From Prosthecochloris sp. (lineage in GTDB: Bacteria; Bacteroidota; Chlorobiia; Chlorobiales; Chlorobiaceae), in assembly GCA_015482705.2 (NCBI GenBank), contig JADMLA020000004.1, positions 1 to 62,279 on the forward strand: DNA of 62,279 nt, given 5' to 3'. The translations under genes and the position numbers were made by a program. The notes beneath the pieces were generated by a model. That model saw only the letters and a list, made by a program, of their open reading frames with translations. It did no database searches and was not told the DNA's origin. This document shows, piece after piece, positions 1-8,671 of this stretch (position 1 is its first letter; each line of letters begins with the position of its first letter).

Positions 1-28
1 TCAGCACCGCAACAGAAATCTTTTTCTG

Positions 29-784
29 TTACAGTCGAACTTCTATCCCTCTTTCCCTCAGATATTCCTTCGCTTCTCTGATCGAGTATTGCCGGAAATG
101 GAAGATTGAAGCGGCAAGGGCGGCGTCGGCATGTCCTTTGGAGAAGCCATCGTAAAGATGTTCGAGATTACCTGCACCGCCTGATGCAATGACAGGTATG
201 TGAACCGTTGCCGATATCTCACACAGAATTTCGTTATCGTAGCCTGACTTGGTGCCGTCACGGTCCATACTGGTCAGAAGGATCTCTCCAGCGCCGAGAT
301 CCTGTACCATATTGGCCCATTCGACAGCTTCATATTTTGTCAGCTCTTTTCCCGAATGGGTGTGGACGATATATTTGTCACCGATTTTTTTGACGTCGAT
401 TGCAACCACGACTGCTTGAGACCCGAACTTTTCGGCGATTCTCGTGATCAATTCCGGGTCATAAACTGCTGCGGTGTTGACCGAAACTTTGTCGGCACCA
501 TGCAGGAAAGCATCTCTGGCGCGTTCGACCGAATTGATGCCACCGCCTACGGTGAGAGGGATGAATACCTCTTCCGAAACTTTTAAAACTTCCTCGAGTG
601 TTGTTCTTCTCGATTCGATCGAGGCTGAAATATCGAGAAATACCAGTTCGTCCGCCAGTTCATCATTGTAAAATTTCGCTTGTTCGAGAATCGAACCGGC
701 ATCTCGCAGTCCTTCAAAGTTGATGCCTTTGACAACTCTTCCATCACGGACGTCGAGGCATGGGATAATACGCTTGGCTAACAT
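29..784 (-). CDS. hisF: Imidazole glycerol phosphate synthase, cyclase subunit HisF
   Basis: HisF is the cyclase half of the HisFH complex. It converts PRFAR plus ammonia into imidazole glycerol phosphate and AICAR, the fifth step of histidine synthesis, in the cytoplasm. The 251 residues match the usual family length and form a (beta/alpha)8 barrel. The N-terminal motif CLDVRDGRVVKG carries the first catalytic Asp (about residue 11), VAIDVKK carries the second (about residue 130), and the phosphate-binding segments TVGGGI and IASGGAG are present. It starts at ATG on the minus strand. No other his gene lies in the window, so it is either the end of a his operon running off the left edge or a lone gene. 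It is divergent from the gene at 978. Confidence 0.97.
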   Translation of the reverse strand: MLAKRIIPCLDVRDGRVVKGINFEGLRDAGSILEQAKFYNDELADELVFLDISASIESRRTTLEEVLKVSEEVFIPLTVGGGINSVERARDAFLHGADKVSVNTAAVYDPELITRIAEKFGSQAVVVAIDVKKIGDKYIVHTHSGKELTKYEAVEWANMVQDLGAGEILLTSMDRDGTKSGYDNEILCEISATVHIPVIASGGAGNLEHLYDGFSKGHADAALAASIFHFRQYSIREAKEYLRERGIEVRL

Positions 785-977
785 CTATTGTTAAAAAACA
801 GGTTATGTTTGAAACGGGATTACACGGTTCTGTTTAAAGAGATTCAACGTAGGAATAAACCAATAAACTGGTAAACTACAAGATTTAGTAACGTAATGCC
901 TCTTAAAATTCTCATTTTTCAAGCTACTATTATATATTAGCAGCCGTGAAACCGAGAATAACAAGGAGAATGAGAAT

Positions 978-1307
978 ATGAAATTTCCGGTATGTGATTT
1001 TGCGGATTCCGAAGACGGTTTTTACTCGCAGTGTGCCAGCTGTCCGATCGATGCATCAACAGCAGGGTGTGCCCTGACCGAGCTGGAAGATGGTACCTAT
1101 GAATTTGTGGGTAATACACCTCATGGAGGGGTGAGGGCGGTGTTTCTTTTCAAGAATGATGCTGGAGACCAGGTTGCCAAGCAGGAGGCGGTCCATGTTG
1201 AAATCCATGAACTCGATGAGCACGGGCATCTTGTGACCATCCTCTATGGGATCGTTGATCCGGAAGGTATGATCTATCTGAAAAGGTCGGACACTGAAGA
1301 ACAATAG
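978..1307 (+). CDS. Conserved hypothetical protein with an N-terminal four-cysteine motif
   Basis: I do not recognise this 109-residue protein as a named family. Cysteines lie at positions 6, 19, 22 and 31 (C-x12-C-x2-C-x8-C), a spacing that could bind zinc or an iron-sulfur cluster. The remainder looks like a small beta-rich domain (VHVEIHELDEHGHLVTILYG). There is no signal peptide or membrane segment, so it is probably cytoplasmic. The ATG at 978 follows a good ribosome binding site (aaggag, about 9 bases upstream). It lies 35 bp before the ferredoxin-NADP reductase gene on the same strand and is probably co-transcribed. A redox or electron-transfer accessory role is an inference from that neighbour and the cysteines only. 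Confidence 0.8.
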   Translation: MKFPVCDFADSEDGFYSQCASCPIDASTAGCALTELEDGTYEFVGNTPHGGVRAVFLFKNDAGDQVAKQEAVHVEIHELDEHGHLVTILYGIVDPEGMIYLKRSDTEEQ

Positions 1308-1342
1308 CAGCAATTCAGTAACGTTTTTTCAATGCTACATTA

Positions 1343-2389
1343 ATGACAGAGAACGGAGAAATGTCTTCCGGAAGGGGGAGTATGCGTGATTTGACAATAA
1401 TCGGCGGAGGGCCTACAGGTATTTTTGCGGCCTTTCAGTGCGGTATGAACAATATCTCGTGCAGGATTATCGAAAGCATGCCGCAGCTTGGCGGTCAGCT
1501 TACTGCGCTCTATCCTGAAAAATATATTTATGACGTCGCAGCATTTGCCAAGGTTCAGGCTGCAGAGCTTGTTGAAAGCCTCTGGAAACAGGCTGAACGG
1601 TATGGTCCGGAATTGATTCTCGGCGAAACAGTGTCCAGCTACAGGAAACTCGATGACGGTTCATTCGAAGTTGAAACACAAAGCGGAAGAGCATTCGCTT
1701 CCCGTTCTGTACTTGTTGCAGCTGGATTAGGGGCGTTTGCTCCGAGAAAGCTTCCCCAGCTTGGCGATATCAGTGAGCTCGAAGGGCATTCGGTGCTGTA
1801 TTCGGTACAGCATATGCAGCAATTGGCGGGCAAAAGGGTGTTGATCGTGGGAGGTGGTGATTCCGCTCTCGATTGGGCGATGATGCTGCTTCCTGAAGCT
1901 GAGCATGTGAGCGTTGCACACCGTTCGCCAGAGTTCAGGGCTCATGGTAAAACGCAACAGGATATACTGGAAGCAGCTGAAAAGGGTTTGCTCGACGTCT
2001 ATCTGAACACCGAAATAAAAGGTATCGAACATGAAGGGCCTGCGTTGCGAAACGTGCACCTGCGTTCGAAAAGTGGGAAGGAGACAACCTTCGAAGTAGA
2101 TTATATGCTGGTGTTGATCGGTTATATTTCAAATCTCGGTCCTCTTGCAGAATGGAAACTCGATTTGAACGATAATGCGATTGTTGTCGATGGTCACATG
2201 AAAACAGATGTAGATGGTTTGTATGCTGCCGGAGATATCGCTTCTTATCCCGGAAAACTTAAAATTATTCAAACAGGGTTGAGTGATGCGACGATGGCAG
2301 TTCGTCACAGTCTTTCCTATATTCATCCCGGAAAAAAGATCAAGCATCAGTTCAGTAGCATTAAAATGGCTAAAGAAAAAAATAAATGA
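1343..2389 (+). CDS. Ferredoxin--NADP(+) reductase, thioredoxin-reductase-like type
   Basis: This FAD enzyme transfers electrons from reduced ferredoxin (made by the type I reaction centre) to NADP+. It belongs to the thioredoxin-reductase-like FNR class first described in Chlorobium and Bacillus. The FAD-binding IGGGPTG motif lies near residue 20, the NADPH-binding VGGGDSAL near residue 170, and the C-terminal FAD segment DGLYAAGDIA near residue 295. There is no redox CxxC between the domains, which separates it from true thioredoxin reductase. The first ATG is at 1343, but in-frame ATGs at 1361 and 1382 are possible; the conserved core begins at MRDLTIIGGG (1382). It overlaps menA by 4 bases (ATGA), implying translational coupling. 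Confidence 0.93.
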   Translation: MTENGEMSSGRGSMRDLTIIGGGPTGIFAAFQCGMNNISCRIIESMPQLGGQLTALYPEKYIYDVAAFAKVQAAELVESLWKQAERYGPELILGETVSSYRKLDDGSFEVETQSGRAFASRSVLVAAGLGAFAPRKLPQLGDISELEGHSVLYSVQHMQQLAGKRVLIVGGGDSALDWAMMLLPEAEHVSVAHRSPEFRAHGKTQQDILEAAEKGLLDVYLNTEIKGIEHEGPALRNVHLRSKSGKETTFEVDYMLVLIGYISNLGPLAEWKLDLNDNAIVVDGHMKTDVDGLYAAGDIASYPGKLKIIQTGLSDATMAVRHSLSYIHPGKKIKHQFSSIKMAKEKNK

Positions 2390-3309
2390 CGCGAGAAACG
2401 CAACACGCTCAGCAAGAGCCTTCGCGTTTTCAGGCATGGATGATGGCCATACGTCCCAAGACACTTCCTGCCGGTGCTGTTCCCGTTGTAGTCGGCACTG
2501 CCCTTGCTGCAGCCGATGGAAAATTGTTGCCTGTCGCTGCCGTTATTGCATTGCTTTGTGCTTTGGGGATACAGGTTGCTACGAACTTTATCAATGAAAT
2601 ATACGACTTCAGGAAAGGAGCCGATACGGTAGAGAGGCTTGGACCGACACGTACTGTCGCTGCAGGATATATCTCGGAAAAAACCATGATTATCGTTTCG
2701 GCTGCGCTACTGCTAATGGTATTCCTTTTAGGGCTTTATTTGGTATACCTTTCAGGCTGGCCGATTTTGCTCGTTGGCCTGCTTTCGATGTTTTTTGCAT
2801 GGGCATATACCGGAGGGCCATACCCTATTGCCTATTCAGGGCTTGGAGACCTGTTCGTATTTATTTTTTTCGGGCTTGTCGCTGTCAGTGGTACCTACTA
2901 TGTTCAGGCGGGTTCGCTTACCTTGCCGGTGCTGACGGCTGCGGTTGCACCTGGTATTTTTTCCGTCAACATCCTGCTTGTCAACAACATCCGTGATATC
3001 GATACAGATCGAAAAGTGGGAAAAATGACTCTTCCTGCAAGGACAGGCGGCGGAAACGCAAGATGGCTTTATCTTGGCTTGACAGTTGTCGCCTATTTTG
3101 TTCCTGTCTGGTTGTGGATGACCGGATACTCTTTCTGGGTAATGCTTTCCTGGTTTTCCATACCGCTTGCTGTCGGTCAGATCAGAACTCTTTTCCGCAG
3201 TGAAGGCAGGGTTCTCAACGAAGTGCTTGCGGGAACAGGGAGGGTAATGGTTTTGCATGGAACGTTATTTTCCTTGGGTATGCATATCCCGATATTTTCA
3301 GCTCTATAA
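2386..3309 (+). CDS. menA: 1,4-dihydroxy-2-naphthoate polyprenyltransferase MenA
   Basis: MenA is an integral-membrane UbiA-family prenyltransferase that attaches the polyprenyl chain to DHNA to make demethylmenaquinone. In green sulfur bacteria this leads to menaquinone-7 and chlorobiumquinone. The 307 residues contain about eight to nine hydrophobic helices. The two Asp-rich prenyl-diphosphate/Mg motifs are visible: NEIYDFRKGAD near residue 70 and NNIRDIDTDRKVGK near residue 205. The N-terminal WMMAIRPKTLPAG is typical of MenA. The ATG overlaps the end of the FNR gene (ATGA), and aguB follows after 7 bp, so this is part of a forward operon. Confidence 0.95.
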   Translation: MTRETQHAQQEPSRFQAWMMAIRPKTLPAGAVPVVVGTALAAADGKLLPVAAVIALLCALGIQVATNFINEIYDFRKGADTVERLGPTRTVAAGYISEKTMIIVSAALLLMVFLLGLYLVYLSGWPILLVGLLSMFFAWAYTGGPYPIAYSGLGDLFVFIFFGLVAVSGTYYVQAGSLTLPVLTAAVAPGIFSVNILLVNNIRDIDTDRKVGKMTLPARTGGGNARWLYLGLTVVAYFVPVWLWMTGYSFWVMLSWFSIPLAVGQIRTLFRSEGRVLNEVLAGTGRVMVLHGTLFSLGMHIPIFSAL

Positions 3310-3316
3310 CGACACG

Positions 3317-4189
3317 ATGCATTCAGAAAAGGTGAGAATCGCCCTTGTTCAGATGGCCTGTGAAGCCGATCCGGAAATGAATCTGAATAAGGCATGCCGT
3401 AAAATTGTGGAGTCGGCATCCGGAGGAGCGAAGATAGTCTGCTTACAGGAACTGTTTTCGACAGTCTATTTCTGCCAAGCCGAGGAGTATGCCCCATTCA
3501 GCTTTTCTGAAGCGATTCCCGGTCCTTCGACAGACAAGCTTCAGACAATAGCTGCCAAGCATGGCATTGTCATTATAGCCTCGTTGTTCGAGAAACGTGC
3601 ACGAGGTCTTTTTCATAACACCGCGGCTGTTATCGATGCAGACGGCTCTTACCTGGGGAAGTATCGCAAAATGCATATCCCTGACGATCCAGGATTTTTT
3701 GAAAAATTTTACTTCACCCCTGGAGATCTTGGTTACAAGATATTCAAAACACGGTATGCAACGATCGGGGTATTGATATGCTGGGATCAATGGTTTCCGG
3801 AAGCTGCACGTCTGACCGCTCTTCAAGGGGCGGAAATTCTTTTTTACCCAACGGCCATCGGGTGGGCTTCGAGTGAAACGTCTATGGAAGTTCAGCGCTC
3901 ACAATTACAGGCATGGAAAACGATACAACAGAGTCATGCAGTTGCAAACGGTGTTTATGTAGCTACGGTTAATAGAATTGGAACCGAAGGCGATCTCCAT
4001 TTCTGGGGTAACAGTTTTGTTTCAGATCCGTTCGGTCAGATTACTGCTACTGCAGATGAAAGCAGTGAGCAAATCCTGTTCGAAGAGTGTGATCTTGGTA
4101 AAATTGCGTATTACCGTTCACACTGGCCTTTTTTGCGAGACAGAAGGGTTGAAACATACGGGGAAATACAACGGCGTTATATCGATTGA
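3317..4189 (+). CDS. aguB: N-carbamoylputrescine amidase AguB
   Basis: This nitrilase-superfamily hydrolase converts N-carbamoylputrescine to putrescine, CO2 and ammonia, the last step of the agmatine route to polyamines. The Glu-Lys-Cys triad is visible: Glu in CLQELFS, Lys in YRKMHIPDDPGF, and Cys in GVLICWDQWFPEA. I chose the ATG at 3317 (290 aa) because it gives MHSEKVRIALVQMACE, the usual family N-terminus, and sits 7 bp after menA; the longer reading frame would run into menA. The partner agmatine deiminase (aguA) is 3 kb downstream at 7098, supporting AguB over a generic amidohydrolase. Confidence 0.93.
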   Translation: MHSEKVRIALVQMACEADPEMNLNKACRKIVESASGGAKIVCLQELFSTVYFCQAEEYAPFSFSEAIPGPSTDKLQTIAAKHGIVIIASLFEKRARGLFHNTAAVIDADGSYLGKYRKMHIPDDPGFFEKFYFTPGDLGYKIFKTRYATIGVLICWDQWFPEAARLTALQGAEILFYPTAIGWASSETSMEVQRSQLQAWKTIQQSHAVANGVYVATVNRIGTEGDLHFWGNSFVSDPFGQITATADESSEQILFEECDLGKIAYYRSHWPFLRDRRVETYGEIQRRYID

Positions 4190-4236
4190 ACAGGGTGCTG
4201 TTACTAAAGAAAGATCACGAAAATTTAAATGGATTT

Positions 4237-5409
4237 ATGAGTGTCAATACCGGAGCATTACCTCAAATAAAGTCGTCTCCCGAATCAAAACCGATGATGA
4301 AGGAGTGGCTTTTTGTCATTGGTCTCGTGTATCTTCTGCTGGTTTGTGTCGCCCTTATCGGAAGCGGGTTCAAGGAAGCAGCAGGTGAAAACGCCAAAGG
4401 GCTTTTTGCTTTTGCCAGTAATCCGTTAAGCGGTCTTGTTATCGGTACAGTCGCTACAGCACTTATTCAGTCTTCGAGTACCGTTACCTCGATTATTGTC
4501 GGACTTGTTGCAGGGGGACTTCCTGTTTCGATAGCTATTCCAATGGTTATGGGGGCAAATATCGGGACGACTATTACCAATACGATTGTGAGTCTCGGGC
4601 ATGTCCGGGAAGGGGAGGAGTTCAAGCGGGCTTATGCCGCTGCAACGATTCATGACTTTTTCAACCTGCTCTGTGTCGCTATTTTTCTTCCGCTTGAAAT
4701 GCTTACCGGTTATCTTTCCAAGGCCGGTTTTTTTCTTGGCGGTTTGTTTGTCGGCAAGGAGTCGATGTCTATTAAAGGGTTCAATTTCATAAAGCCTATC
4801 GTAAAGCCTGCCGTTTCAATGGTTGAAGGTTCTCTTCAAGCTTTTTTGCCTCAGATTACAGCAGGGTTTATTATGATTATAATTGGGATTGTCCTTATTG
4901 TTGCCGTGATCACAGTGCTCAGCAGGTTACTGAAAATGCTTATGGTGGGAAAGGCAAAGGATATTCTTCGTAAGTCTGTCGGCAGAGGACCGGTTTCCGG
5001 TTTGTTTTCAGGTGCGCTTTTGACTGTACTTGTTCAATCATCTTCGACAACGACAAGTCTTGTCGTACCCCTTGCCGGAAATGGTGTGTTTTCTCTCAGG
5101 CAGATTTATCCGTTTACATTGGGCGCGAATATCGGTACCTGTATAACTGCTCTACTTGCTGCAACAGCCATAACAGGGGCCAATGCTGTTTTTGCCTTGC
5201 AGATCGCTTTTGTACATCTCTTGTACAATTTTTCCGGGGTACTGGTGATTTACGGGCTTCCTTTTTTACGATCATTGCCTGTTCGTGCTGCCGAAATGCT
5301 TGCAACTGCTACCGTTCGCAACAAACTGTATGCCTTGGCATATATTATCGGTGTTTTTTTTCTGATTCCCGGCGTTTTAATTGCAATTAGCGCCCGGTTC
5401 GGGTGGTGA
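4237..5409 (+). CDS. Na/Pi cotransporter family protein
   Basis: This is an inner-membrane sodium-dependent phosphate transporter of the NptA/PNaS (SLC34-like) family. The two inverted repeats are visible as the hallmark QSSST motifs: ALIQSSSTVTSIIVG in the first half and VLVQSSSTTTSLVVPLAG in the second. Each is followed by a conserved GANIGT segment (MGANIGTTITN and LGANIGTCITA). Eight or more hydrophobic segments are present. The start is uncertain. A TTG at 4186 overlaps the aguB stop, while the ATG at 4237 (390 aa) gives MSVNTGALPQIKSS and is preferred here. There is no PhoU domain at the C-terminus, so this is the short form of the family. Confidence 0.9.
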   Translation: MSVNTGALPQIKSSPESKPMMKEWLFVIGLVYLLLVCVALIGSGFKEAAGENAKGLFAFASNPLSGLVIGTVATALIQSSSTVTSIIVGLVAGGLPVSIAIPMVMGANIGTTITNTIVSLGHVREGEEFKRAYAAATIHDFFNLLCVAIFLPLEMLTGYLSKAGFFLGGLFVGKESMSIKGFNFIKPIVKPAVSMVEGSLQAFLPQITAGFIMIIIGIVLIVAVITVLSRLLKMLMVGKAKDILRKSVGRGPVSGLFSGALLTVLVQSSSTTTSLVVPLAGNGVFSLRQIYPFTLGANIGTCITALLAATAITGANAVFALQIAFVHLLYNFSGVLVIYGLPFLRSLPVRAAEMLATATVRNKLYALAYIIGVFFLIPGVLIAISARFGW

Positions 5410-5449
5410 CAGGTTGGTTGTTTGTCAATAGAGCATAAAGGAAATGCGT

Positions 5450-5710
5450 ATGCTGAACCAGATCAAAAGAAAGAAAGAGCTTGAAGCCAGGATTGCCGAT
5501 CTCGAAACTTCTCTGAGTAATTTGAAGCAGCAGCTCAGGGAGGAGGTCTCTCAGGAGCATCAGGAAGGTATCGACCACCTGGAGGAGTATCTCGATGAGA
5601 TCAATCACCGGTATACGAATCTGAGAGATTTTTTGCAGGTTGTCCGGCAGGAACTCAAAGAGCTTTTCGGGAGAAAAAAAGCAGCGGACAGGAAAAACAA
5701 TGATATATGA
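5450..5710 (+). CDS. Small coiled-coil protein, unknown function
   Basis: This 86-residue protein is not recognised as a named family. It is almost entirely charged heptad-like helix (KKELEARIADLETSLSNLKQ, then EEYLDEINHRYTNLRDFLQV) and ends in a basic, polar tail. It should form a coiled coil; there is no signal peptide or membrane segment. I chose ATG 5450 over ATG 5444 because the ribosome binding site aagga is then 7 bases away rather than overlapping. It sits between a transporter and an M48 membrane protease on the same strand. Nothing in the neighbourhood fixes a role. Confidence 0.7.
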   Translation: MLNQIKRKKELEARIADLETSLSNLKQQLREEVSQEHQEGIDHLEEYLDEINHRYTNLRDFLQVVRQELKELFGRKKAADRKNNDI

Positions 5711-5784
5711 GGTGCTTTCGAGAAAGTAATACACACCCCTGTAGATTCCGATTTGATTAACTGCGTTATGGACTACTGCCAAAC

Positions 5785-7035
5785 ATGAACATTTTCAGCA
5801 TAATTATTCTTGGTACGTTGTTAGGTACCTTTTTCATAAAGCTGCTTGCGGATATTTTGAACATGAATGCGGCAGGGGCTGTTTTGCCTGAAGAGTTTCA
5901 CGATGTCTACGATCAGGAAGCTTATGAAAAATCTCAGAATTACCTTCGTCACTCAACGGTTTTTTCTTTGGTGGCCGCCGCTTTTGAGCTTTCGGTACTC
6001 CTTGTATTCTGGTTCGCAGGGGGATTTAATTTTCTCGATATTCTGGTGAGGGAGCTTGGTTTTTCATCTCTTGTAACGGGTGTTTTCTACATAGGTATAC
6101 TTCTTTTTCTTCAGGGATTGATTTCTCTTCCTTTCAGTATATACCAGACGTTCGTGCTCGAGGAGCAGTACGGTTTCAATAAAACCTCTCCTCTTACATT
6201 TGTTTCGGACAAGTTGAAAGGGGTGTTTCTCGGGTTGCTGCTAGGCACGCCGGTTCTTGCCGGATTGCTCTGGTTTTTTGAGAACAGCGGTTCACTTGCC
6301 TGGGTTTGGGCATGGGGAGCGGTCGCTTTCTTTGGTTTTGTGTTACAATATGTGGCCCCGACACTGATTATGCCGCTTTTCAACAAGTTTACCCCGCTTG
6401 AAGATGGTGAGCTCAAATCGGCTATCATGAAGTATGCCAAATCGGTTGATTTTCCTCTTTCCGGAATATTTGTCATTGACGGGTCGAAACGCTCTTCCAA
6501 GGCTAACGCTTTTTTTACCGGTTTCGGTAAACGGAAGCGTATAGCACTTTTCGATACACTTATCGAGAATCATGCCGTTACGGAGCTTGTTGCAGTGCTT
6601 GCGCATGAAATCGGGCATTACAAGAAAAAACATATCATTATTGCGATGTTTCTCAGCATCGTCAATATGGGAATCGTGTTTTTCCTGCTTTCGATTTTTC
6701 TCAACAACCGCGAGTTGTTCGATGCGTTTTATATGGAGAACCTTTCCGTCTATGCGAGCCTTCTGTTTTTCTCCTTGCTTTACAGTCCTGTAGAGTTTGT
6801 GCTTTCGGTCGCTCTGCAGTCTCTTTCGAGGCGTCATGAATTTCAGGCAGACCATTATGCCGTTGAGACCTACAAGGGAGCCTCGACTCTTGCCGAAGCG
6901 TTAAAGAAGCTGTCGAGAACAAACCTCTCGAACCTTACACCCCATCCTTTCTATGTGTTTCTGAACTATTCTCATCCTCCGGTGCTTCAACGGATAGAGC
7001 GCATTAGGCGGGGGCTGCCGACCGCAACTGTCTAA
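5785..7035 (+). CDS. M48 family zinc metallopeptidase (Ste24/CAAX protease-like)
   Basis: This is a membrane-embedded zinc protease of the M48A (Ste24p) type, 416 residues with about seven hydrophobic segments. The zinc motif HEIGH lies in AVLAHEIGHYKKKH, and the third ligand Glu in RRHEFQADHYAVE. The N-terminal half carries the family segment PFSIYQTFVLEEQYGFN. In bacteria such enzymes are thought to degrade misfolded membrane proteins; CAAX processing itself is not expected in this host. The ATG at 5785 gives the typical hydrophobic N-terminus MNIFSIIILGTLLGTFF. Confidence 0.92.
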   Translation: MNIFSIIILGTLLGTFFIKLLADILNMNAAGAVLPEEFHDVYDQEAYEKSQNYLRHSTVFSLVAAAFELSVLLVFWFAGGFNFLDILVRELGFSSLVTGVFYIGILLFLQGLISLPFSIYQTFVLEEQYGFNKTSPLTFVSDKLKGVFLGLLLGTPVLAGLLWFFENSGSLAWVWAWGAVAFFGFVLQYVAPTLIMPLFNKFTPLEDGELKSAIMKYAKSVDFPLSGIFVIDGSKRSSKANAFFTGFGKRKRIALFDTLIENHAVTELVAVLAHEIGHYKKKHIIIAMFLSIVNMGIVFFLLSIFLNNRELFDAFYMENLSVYASLLFFSLLYSPVEFVLSVALQSLSRRHEFQADHYAVETYKGASTLAEALKKLSRTNLSNLTPHPFYVFLNYSHPPVLQRIERIRRGLPTATV

Positions 7036-7097
7036 CGAGGCAGTTTGAATCGTTAAAGAAAAGAGCGGTAACGGTAATTCAACGGTGCTTTTCATGT

Positions 7098-8147
7098 ATG
7101 TCAACAGGTAAATACAGTCATTACTACATGCCCCCCGAATGGGGGCACCATGATGCAACGTGGCTCTCATGGCCACATAACAAAGCTTCCTGGCCGGGTA
7201 AATTCGAGCCGGTACCGGATGTTTTTGCTACAATTGCAGCAACACTCTGCCGTCATGAAACGGTAAATATCAACGTTCTCGATGATGCTATGGAGTATGA
7301 GGCACGTGAGCGGATACAATGTAGAATAAAGCATGGAGATGACATGAATCGAGTGCATTTTCATAGGATCCGAACGGATGATGCATGGTGCAGGGATCAT
7401 GGGCCGAACTATGTGTATTGCCTGGAGAACGGTGTTTCTCGAAAAGTGATTCTTGATTGGGATTACAATGCCTGGGGCGGTAAGTATGAACCTTATGATA
7501 ACGATAACTGTGTTCCTGAAAAGATTGCGGCAATTCAGGGCCATCCTCTTGTCAAACCCGGAATGGTGTTGGAGGGGGGGGCGATTGATGTGAACGGTGA
7601 AGGATTGCTGCTGACCACCGAAGCATGTTTGCTCAATCCTAACCGCAATCCTTTTATGGCAAAAAAAGATATCGAGAAGATGCTTGCTCGGTATCTCGGT
7701 ATAGAGAAAGTTATCTGGCTGAAAGAGGGAATAGTGGGGGATGACACGGACGGTCATGTGGATGACTTTGCACGTTTTGTCGATGACAGAACCGTCGTTA
7801 TTGCCGTTGAAGAGAACCCCGGAGATCAGAATTACGAAATACTTCAGGAAAATTATAGAATACTCCAACAGTATACAGATATCCGGCAGAGATTGTTACA
7901 GGTCGTGAAATTGCCAATGCCTGATCCTGTCTATTATGAAAATGAAAGACTTCCTGCAAGTTATGCCAACTTTTATATCGCTAACCGTCAAGTGCTTGTT
8001 CCTCAATACCGTTGCTCAAAAGACAGAGGCGCGCTTGATGTTCTGAAAAAATGCTTTCCCGCCAAAGAGGTTGTCGGAATTGATTGCACCGATCTTATCT
8101 GGGGTCTTGGGGCTATACATTGCATAACCCATGAAGAACCTGTATAG
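7098..8147 (+). CDS. aguA: Agmatine deiminase AguA
   Basis: AguA hydrolyses agmatine to N-carbamoylputrescine and ammonia. It belongs to the guanidino-modifying (PAD-like) pentein fold. The 349 residues fit the family. Signature segments are MPPEWGHHDATWLSWPH at the N-terminus, RTDDAWCRDHGP, DTDGHVDDFARF (catalytic His/Asp) and the C-terminal GLGAIHC with the nucleophile Cys at about residue 342. The partner AguB lies at 3317, so this locus encodes the full agmatine-to-putrescine branch, although arginine decarboxylase is not in the window. ATG 7098 is chosen because it gives MSTGKYSHYYMPPEWG. Confidence 0.96.
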   Translation: MSTGKYSHYYMPPEWGHHDATWLSWPHNKASWPGKFEPVPDVFATIAATLCRHETVNINVLDDAMEYEARERIQCRIKHGDDMNRVHFHRIRTDDAWCRDHGPNYVYCLENGVSRKVILDWDYNAWGGKYEPYDNDNCVPEKIAAIQGHPLVKPGMVLEGGAIDVNGEGLLLTTEACLLNPNRNPFMAKKDIEKMLARYLGIEKVIWLKEGIVGDDTDGHVDDFARFVDDRTVVIAVEENPGDQNYEILQENYRILQQYTDIRQRLLQVVKLPMPDPVYYENERLPASYANFYIANRQVLVPQYRCSKDRGALDVLKKCFPAKEVVGIDCTDLIWGLGAIHCITHEEPV

Positions 8148-8303
8148 AAACGGTTTACCTGTTGAGCAGCCCTGTTACATTGATGCTCGGTTTTCTGAGT
8201 TGTTACTCTGTTGAGAAGACATAACAGCACGATAACTTATTGGTTACACAGTCCCAATGGAAGAGCCATGTTGCCCTGAATCGGCATCCGATCCCCCCCT
8301 GAA

Positions 8304-8465
8304 GTCATGCCGCACGTGATGCGGCATCCATGCAGATCAGCGAGGCAGGTGATGGATCCCCGGGTCTGCGCTCCGCTTGCTCGAGGATGACAAAAGGAGA
8401 GAGAAGTCATGGCGCACTCGATGCGTCATCGATGTGAGCCAGCGAGGTAGATGATGGATCCCCGG
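8304..8465 (+). repeat. Two imperfect direct copies of a dispersed intergenic repeat
   Basis: Copy 1 (8304-8363) and copy 2 (8406-8465) both begin gtcatg.cgcac, continue ..gatgcg.catc..., and end gatggatccccgg, about 102 bp apart. The stretch after copy 1 reads ctgcgctccgcttgctcgag and then gatgac. So the first unit begins GTCAT and ends ATGAC about 90 bp later, like short terminal inverted repeats. Such GATCCCCGG-centred elements occur as scattered non-coding repeats in several bacterial phyla. No coding potential is seen. It marks an accessory junction between aguA and the region beyond. Confidence 0.6.
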
Positions 8466-8529
8466 AAAAGGCTTCTTCTAATTACGTTACTTTTCCTGTT
8501 GCTCGAGTGTTCCAAATCGTTAAATGCGT

Positions 8530-8560
8530 CTCAAAATGATGGGTTTGATCTCATTTTGAG
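8530..8560 (+). promoter_or_regulatory. Perfect dyad, candidate sigma-54 enhancer (UAS)
   Basis: A perfect 10-bp inverted repeat (CTCAAAATGA ... TCATTTTGAG) with an 11-bp spacer is centred about 127 bp upstream of the predicted start of the small RNA at 8672. That is the normal position for binding of an NtrC-type activator upstream of a sigma-54 promoter. A direct repeat TAAATGCGTC (8521-8530 and 8605-8614) flanks it. The dyad is seen directly; the regulator is inferred. Confidence 0.5.
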
Positions 8561-8645
8561 TCTCTTTTTGTGCGCTTTGTTTCGGGAAGGAAGTATATTC
8601 GTCATAAATGCGTCGTTTGTTTGGGGAATATTACGTTTTTTGTTT

Positions 8646-8661
8646 TGGCATACACTTTGCA
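8646..8661 (+). promoter_or_regulatory. Sigma-54 (RpoN) -24/-12 promoter
   Basis: The sequence TGGCATACACTTTGCA matches the RpoN consensus TGGCAC-N5-TTGCA with one mismatch and the required GG-N10-GC spacing (GG at 8647-8648, GC at 8659-8660). The predicted transcription start is about 8672. It is followed at once by three hairpins and a terminator rather than by a gene. Confidence 0.7.
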
Positions 8662-8671
8662 TGTAAGAAGT

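Noticed and set aside
1639..2464. Long minus-strand frames opposite the FNR gene
   Set aside because: They are antisense shadows of a well-supported coding gene with no recognisable domains or ribosome binding sites.
8451..8666. Plus-strand 71-codon frame starting inside the repeat
   Set aside because: No ribosome binding site; it overlaps the repeat, the dyad and the sigma-54 promoter, and the composition is not protein-like.
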